16,528 nucleotides of DNA from Candidatus Nanohalarchaeota archaeon. GTDB lineage: Archaea > EX4484-52 > B79-G9. Positions 12,412-16,528 of this stretch are shown in pieces; position 1 is the stretch's first letter; each line of letters begins with the position of its first letter. The position numbers and the translations under genes were made by a program. The stretch lies in contig JAUVEK010000017.1 in the NCBI GenBank assembly GCA_030594795.1, positions 1-16,528 on the forward strand, read 5' to 3'. Under the pieces are notes generated by a model. The model was not told where the DNA came from and made no database searches. It was given only the letters and a program-made list of their open reading frames with translations.

Positions 12412-13812
12412 ATGAACTACAAAAAACTAACAGTTGCGCAATTCATCAAAGCATCAAAAAAAGGAGAAATAGATATCCCTGACTTTTATGCAAAACTAAA
12501 CAGCGAACTGAAAGCGCTCCAGAAAAAATACAATTACTTCGTAACCCTAACCGAAAACAAGGGCATCAACCCATCCCCGAACACAAAACTCACAAATCTT
12601 CCCATATCAGCAAAAGACTGCATATGCGCAAAAGGCATACAGTCAACGGCAGGCTCAAAAATACTTGAAGGTTACATCCCCCCCTTTGATGCAACAGTTC
12701 TCGCGCGCGCAAAAAAAGAAGGCGCAACCATAATCGGCAAAACCGTCCAGGACGAGTTCGGGTTCGGCACATTCTCAACAAACTCAGCATACGGGATCCC
12801 GAAAAACCCGCACGGCCAGGACCGCTCATGCGGCGGCTCAAGCGGCGGCGCAGCCGGCCTTACAGCCGCGCTCGACATGCCCCACATCGCACTCGGCCAG
12901 TCAACAGGCGGCTCCATCTCATGCCCTGCATCTTTTTGCGGTGTGGTGGGGCTTACCCCCACATACGGGAGAGTATCCAGATACGGATTAATCGATTACG
13001 CAAACTCGCTTGACAAAATCGGCCCTATCGGCAGATGCGTAGACGACGTAAAAACACTGTATGAAATCATCTCAGGACACGACCCCCTTGACCAGACAAC
13101 AATTAGGGAAGATGCCACGATGAATGAAAAGTTTGAGATGAAAGGTGTGAAACTGGGTATTCCTAAAGAATATTTTCCTCCTGATATGGATGAATCTGTT
13201 AAGAAGGTTGTCCTTGATGCCATTGATAAGATGGAATCCCTTGGCGCAAAAACAGGCGAATGCTCGCTGCCGCACACAAAATACTCCATCCCATCGTATT
13301 ACATAATTGCGATGGCAGAAGCATCAACAAACCTTGCGAAATACTGCGGCATGCGCTACGGCAAAGAAGAAAACCCTGAAGGAAAGCACTTCGACGAATA
13401 CTTCTCACACATAAGAGGCAAATACCTCGGGGCAGAAGCCAAAAGAAGAATCATACTTGGCACATACACAAGAATGGCCGGGTATCGCGACCAGTACTAC
13501 ATAAAAGCACTGAAAGTCCGCCGCCTCATAATTAATGATTACAAAAAAGCATTCAAAAAATTCGACGCCCTTTTAGCGCCAACCATGCCGTTTATAGCAC
13601 CGAAATTTAAAGAAATAGAAAAACTAAGCCCAATAGAATGCTACAACGCAGACATCCTGACAGGAGCGCCCAACCTCGCAGGCATACCAATGCTATCAGT
13701 GCCGGCAGGAACCTCAAAAAACATGCCCGTCGGGCTGCACATTCTTGCAGATCACATGAAAGAGGACACAATACTCAATGTCGGGAAAGAATTTGAAAAA
13801 ATCTCAGGATAG
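12412..13812 (+). CDS. gatA: Glu-tRNA(Gln)/Asp-tRNA(Asn) amidotransferase subunit A (GatA)
   Basis: GatA is the amidase subunit of GatCAB. It releases ammonia from glutamine for transamidation of mischarged Glu-tRNA(Gln) or Asp-tRNA(Asn). The 466 residues are normal length. The Ser-cisSer-Lys catalytic triad is present with family spacing: Lys68 (SAKDCIC), Ser144 (GGSSGG) and Ser168 (TGGS). FCGVVGLTPTYGRVSRYGL strongly fits GatA. The usual SDTGGSIR is here QSTGGSIS, so the conserved Asp and Arg flanking the nucleophile are changed. Start: GAGGT 6-7 nt before ATG. gatB and gatC are not in the window. A block around codons 231-278 uses T-ending codons, unlike the rest. A related amidase is possible but less likely. 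Confidence 0.88.
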   Translation: MNYKKLTVAQFIKASKKGEIDIPDFYAKLNSELKALQKKYNYFVTLTENKGINPSPNTKLTNLPISAKDCICAKGIQSTAGSKILEGYIPPFDATVLARAKKEGATIIGKTVQDEFGFGTFSTNSAYGIPKNPHGQDRSCGGSSGGAAGLTAALDMPHIALGQSTGGSISCPASFCGVVGLTPTYGRVSRYGLIDYANSLDKIGPIGRCVDDVKTLYEIISGHDPLDQTTIREDATMNEKFEMKGVKLGIPKEYFPPDMDESVKKVVLDAIDKMESLGAKTGECSLPHTKYSIPSYYIIAMAEASTNLAKYCGMRYGKEENPEGKHFDEYFSHIRGKYLGAEAKRRIILGTYTRMAGYRDQYYIKALKVRRLIINDYKKAFKKFDALLAPTMPFIAPKFKEIEKLSPIECYNADILTGAPNLAGIPMLSVPAGTSKNMPVGLHILADHMKEDTILNVGKEFEKISG

Positions 13813-13867
13813 AAAATCCCTTCTTAAATTCAAGCATCTAAATTGCAAATTCTAAAACCCCAAACCA

Positions 13868-13877
13868 TTTAATATTT
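13868..13877 (+). promoter_or_regulatory. TATA promoter of mre11
   Basis: TTTAATATTT, centred about 24 bp before the ATG at 13896, consistent with a leaderless mRNA. Confidence 0.5.
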
Positions 13878-13895
13878 AGATTAAATAGACAATCT

Positions 13896-15149
13896 ATGAA
13901 CCCATCAAAATTCAAATTTGCGCACCTTGCAGACTGCCACCTTGACTCGTGGCGCGAGCCTGAACTGAAAAAAGTAAGCCTCAACGCATTCATCGAAGCG
14001 CTGGACATCTGCAGAGATGAAAAAGTTGATTTCATACTGATTGCAGGCGACCTGTTCCATTCAGGCACGCCTGATCTTGACATACTGAAGAGCGCAGTCG
14101 GGAAGCTCAAGGAGATCAAGGATTCTGGTATCGAAATATACATCATCCCCGGCTCCCACGATTTCTCATACTCAGAAAAAACAATGCTGAAAGTCATCGA
14201 AGCAGCAGGATTATTCATAAATGTAAGCAGGGGCGAAGTAGACAAAGACGGGAAAATAAAACTCCGCTTCACAACAGACAAAAAAACAGGCACAAAAATA
14301 ACAGGTCTTCTCGGAAGAGCCGGCGCACTCGAGCGCAGCTACTACGAGAACCTCGACCTTGAATCAGCAGAAAAAGAGCCTGGCTTCAAGATATTCATGT
14401 TCCACTCGGCAATTGAAGAATATAAACCCGAATTTCTAAAAAACATTGAATCACTACCACTTTCACTCTTGCCAAAAAAGTTCAGCTATTACGCAGGCGG
14501 CCACGTCCACGAGCGGTACGAAAAAGACGAGCCTGGCTACGGAAAAATAGCATACCCCGGCGCACTTTATCCTGTAAAATTCGACGAGCTTGAAAAATAC
14601 AAATCCGGCGGATTCTACATCTTAGAATACAATGGAACCCTGAAATCAAAATTCATAAAAATAGAGCCGCACAAGGTTGTTGCAGTCACACTCAACCTCG
14701 AAACCCTGACACCCCCAAAAAGCGAAGAAAAAATAATGGATGCACTTAAAAAAGAGGTACTCACAGACGCCATAGTTCTCCTCCGCCTAAAAGGCACACT
14801 ATCATCAGGCAAGCCAACAGACATTGACATGAACCAGGTTGCGGAGTACGTAAAAAAAGAGGGCGCACTAATATTCAAGCGCTCCACCACAAAGCTGTCA
14901 TCAAAAGAATTTGAGGAAATCACCATAGAAGCAACCGGGGACATGCGCGAGATAGAAGAGAACCTCATAAACGAGCACATCGGCAAGATAAAAATCAAAA
15001 CAGGCAACGAAAAGAAACTAACAACAGAACTGATGGGCTCACTTGATGAGCCAAAGGATGAAGGCGAGACCGTGGATCATTATAATGATAGGGTGTTGAA
15101 GGGCGCAGGAAGGGCGCTAAAAACTGAAGATATCATGAAAGAATATTAG
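13896..15149 (+). CDS. mre11: Mre11/SbcD-like DNA repair nuclease
   Basis: This Mn2+-dependent nuclease of the calcineurin-like phosphoesterase fold normally works with Rad50 to process DNA double-strand breaks. The 417 residues carry the metal ligands in order: Asp13 and His15 (ADCHLD), Asp52 (AGDLFH), His89 (GSHD), His170 (FHSAIEE), and His203 and His205 (GGHVHE). Motif III reads GSHD instead of the common GNHD, so the conserved Asn is Ser88. The capping domain (about 255-345) and a charged C terminus suited to Rad50 contact follow. There is no rad50, herA or nurA in the window, unlike the usual archaeal cluster. The mRNA appears leaderless. The stop abuts the stop of the next, convergent gene with no gap. 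Confidence 0.9.
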   Translation: MNPSKFKFAHLADCHLDSWREPELKKVSLNAFIEALDICRDEKVDFILIAGDLFHSGTPDLDILKSAVGKLKEIKDSGIEIYIIPGSHDFSYSEKTMLKVIEAAGLFINVSRGEVDKDGKIKLRFTTDKKTGTKITGLLGRAGALERSYYENLDLESAEKEPGFKIFMFHSAIEEYKPEFLKNIESLPLSLLPKKFSYYAGGHVHERYEKDEPGYGKIAYPGALYPVKFDELEKYKSGGFYILEYNGTLKSKFIKIEPHKVVAVTLNLETLTPPKSEEKIMDALKKEVLTDAIVLLRLKGTLSSGKPTDIDMNQVAEYVKKEGALIFKRSTTKLSSKEFEEITIEATGDMREIEENLINEHIGKIKIKTGNEKKLTTELMGSLDEPKDEGETVDHYNDRVLKGAGRALKTEDIMKEY

Positions 15150-16175
15150 CTACCTCAAAAAATAATCAACTGGCAGAAATCTTGTTCCAACATATTTCCC
15201 TTCCATAATCGCTTCTAGGACATTATATTTTCTCATTGCGTCTTTAACTCCTTTTTGAAAAAGAGAATCATGATTACAGTATTGCCCACAAGCAAATACA
15301 CTACCTACCTTATTCTTACGTCCATATGCTCCGGCGTCAATTTTTGAAATCATACCGCCTCTACCTCTTGGTGAACTTATTGGTAAAGCTTGTTTTTCTA
15401 ATCCCTCTGGATTCATAACAATACTTATTGGTTCGTATCTCCCGGTATTAAATGATTCTGCAGTATAAATTCCGTTTGTATTTGATAGGAAAACTGTCAT
15501 AGGATTATAACCATAGTCTTTTAGAAATACAGCAAGTATAGTCGCTAACCAGTCATTGTCACTAAATATTTTCACTCCTTTTTTTTCATAAACTATCTCC
15601 TCAATGGTTCTTGCATCATCTTCATTTATTATAGGAACGATATTAGAAGAGATACAATCTTCAAGTTCTCTTAATAATGCCTTCTTTTGATATCTTATAT
15701 CATCATGCGTTATTAGGAATTCTTTAGTTTCTAGGGGGGAAAAAGATTTTTTCCAATCTTCATAGAGTATAGGTTGCCCGAGTATAGCATCCAGTCTTTT
15801 CTGCGCCGGTGTCTCTTTTTCTTTTTCGGGTATTCTTTCGCCATTTCTTAGTCTAGCTTTTCTTCCGCGCCCAATCGCTCCAGATGTTACCAAGTAAAGA
15901 TTTTTTACTTTTTTCTTTAATTCTTTCATATCTTCTGAAATGCACTGCATATTATATTGATCCCTTTTAGGATTTTTATGTGCCGTTCCGCTTGTTCCTA
16001 TCTTAAGTATAACTGCATCAACATCTGAGACATCAGTGTAAGGTGGATAATTGTCAGGATGTTCTTTTTTAAGAATGCCATTAAAAACCAAAAATTCATC
16101 AATCGGAATATCTCTGAAATAATCCCTTATATCTCCATGATATGGTACATAATCTAGCCTTGCTTCTATTGCCAT
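15150..16175 (-). CDS. Amino-acid-kinase family protein, glutamate 5-kinase (ProB)-like
   Basis: The 341 residues have an unrecognised N-terminal extension (1-53), then a ProB-like amino-acid-kinase domain: KIGTSGT (58-64), VTSGAIGRG (96-104), ILGQP (131-135), NEDD (184-187, ProB usually NEND), FSDNDWLATILA (204-215), LSNTNGIYT (230-238), GRGGMISKI (271-279) and GTRF (330-333). ProB phosphorylates the gamma-carboxylate of glutamate for proline synthesis. There is no C-terminal PUA domain and no proA/proC nearby, so the substrate is uncertain. I use the ATG at 16175, because a TATA box (16198-16205) lies inside a longer reading from 16226 and sits 26 bp before this codon. The gene is visibly more AT-rich, with different codon choice from mre11 beside it, suggesting separate origin. 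Confidence 0.8.
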   Translation of the reverse strand: MAIEARLDYVPYHGDIRDYFRDIPIDEFLVFNGILKKEHPDNYPPYTDVSDVDAVILKIGTSGTAHKNPKRDQYNMQCISEDMKELKKKVKNLYLVTSGAIGRGRKARLRNGERIPEKEKETPAQKRLDAILGQPILYEDWKKSFSPLETKEFLITHDDIRYQKKALLRELEDCISSNIVPIINEDDARTIEEIVYEKKGVKIFSDNDWLATILAVFLKDYGYNPMTVFLSNTNGIYTAESFNTGRYEPISIVMNPEGLEKQALPISSPRGRGGMISKIDAGAYGRKNKVGSVFACGQYCNHDSLFQKGVKDAMRKYNVLEAIMEGKYVGTRFLPVDYFLR

Positions 16176-16197
16176 CAAAAAAGAATGCGCGGATATA

Positions 16198-16205
16198 TTT
16201 ATAAA
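16198..16205 (-). promoter_or_regulatory. TATA promoter of the ProB-like gene
   Basis: TTTATAAA on the minus strand in GATTTATAAATATATCC, centred about 26 bp before the ATG at 16175. This supports leaderless transcription and the shorter start. Confidence 0.6.
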
Positions 16206-16354
16206 TCTACGTATAATAACTACCATTTAATACTCATAAGCATTTACAGATTTGTTTGAGTTCTTTTTTCAATTTTTTTGTTTGTGCTCATTATTTCTAT
16301 GATTTTTATGCTGAAAGACATATAAAAATAATTTGCCTATTGTTCATTTTAATC

Positions 16355-16362
16355 TATATAAA
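16355..16362 (+). promoter_or_regulatory. TATA promoter of the phasin-like gene
   Basis: TATATAAA in AATCTATATAAACA. Transcription would start near 16384, leaving a leader of about 22 nt that holds the GAGGTGG ribosome site. Confidence 0.6.
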
Positions 16363-16405
16363 CAAAAGAATCCAATATATGCGCATAAGAGAAGAGGTGG
16401 TTTAA

Positions 16406-16528
16406 ATGGCAAAAAAGAAGAAAAGAGTATCTGTGGATAATGCTGTGGTAGATGTCGTGAGGAAAGTAGCGCTCCTTGGAGTTGGTGTGGCATCACTCAC
16501 AAAAGACAAGGCAGAAAAGTTGACGTCA
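16406..16528 (+). CDS. Phasin-like small protein (partial, N terminus)
   Basis: The gene is cut by the window end after 41 codons. The product starts with a Lys-rich tag (MAKKKKRVS) followed by VVDVVRKVALLGVGVASLTKDK and AEKLTS. The VGVASLTKDKAEKL pattern resembles phasin/PhaF-like small helical proteins that are frequent in uncultivated archaea and bacteria and usually continue as a long amphipathic helix. The start is well supported by GAGGTGG 6 nt upstream and a TATA box. Family assignment is from a short segment only. Confidence 0.6.
   Translation, partial: MAKKKKRVSVDNAVVDVVRKVALLGVGVASLTKDKAEKLTS

Noticed and set aside
14615..15007. A 130-codon minus-strand frame opposite mre11
   Set aside because: It is antisense shadow of a gene with intact nuclease motifs; no promoter or ribosome site.

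Overview
The window looks like part of a small archaeal chromosome, most likely from a DPANN-type lineage or a related uncultivated group. The support is: TATA boxes about 26 bp ahead of many start codons, leaderless genes beside genes with GGTGAT/GAGGTG-type ribosome sites, an intron-bearing tRNA-Ile, a DRG-type GTPase with a TGS domain, an archaeal-style TrmJ, a HemK2/Mtq2-like methyltransferase, GatA, Mre11, a pumping pyrophosphatase, and secreted proteins with one C-terminal membrane anchor. The phylum cannot be settled from this sequence alone.

Layout. (1) 1-2528, minus strand: an ABC export operon read in the order GbsR/MarR-like repressor, LolD/MacB-type ATPase, anchored exoprotein, and apparently a FtsX-like permease that begins at the window edge. 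(2) 2640-4833, minus: tRNA-Ile(GAU) with a 36-nt intron, followed by the K+-independent proton-pumping pyrophosphatase hppA, which may share the tRNA promoter. (3) 4834-5777: about 0.94 kb without a convincing gene. It holds two copies of an AT-rich inverted-repeat element, other palindromes, a possible small coding remnant and one well-formed promoter followed by hairpins (candidate RNA gene). (4) 5778-7203, minus: a cold-shock protein whose mRNA should begin with a hairpin, and the DRG GTPase, whose promoter carries a perfect 14-bp tandem repeat. (5) 7269-10462, minus: a methyltransferase gene overlapping by 4 bp a large surface protein. The end of that surface-protein gene is formed by a third copy of the inverted-repeat element, flanked by a perfect 17-bp direct repeat. 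(6) 10569-16528: short, mostly leaderless, mixed-strand units: a TPR-like protein, a small membrane protein, trmJ, gatA, mre11, a ProB-like kinase and the start of a phasin-like gene.

Functional picture. Translation and RNA maintenance dominate (tRNA-Ile, Mtq2-like and TrmJ methyltransferases, GatA, DRG, cold-shock protein), together with energy conservation (pyrophosphatase), envelope biogenesis or export (ABC operon, two anchored exoproteins) and DNA repair (Mre11).

The most interesting material is non-coding: a dispersed inverted-repeat element that appears to have rewritten the C terminus of the surface protein, candidate RNAs in the gene-free stretch, the tandem operator-like repeat before drg, and the hairpin at the predicted 5' end of the cold-shock mRNA. 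No phage, transposase, CRISPR or defence module was found.
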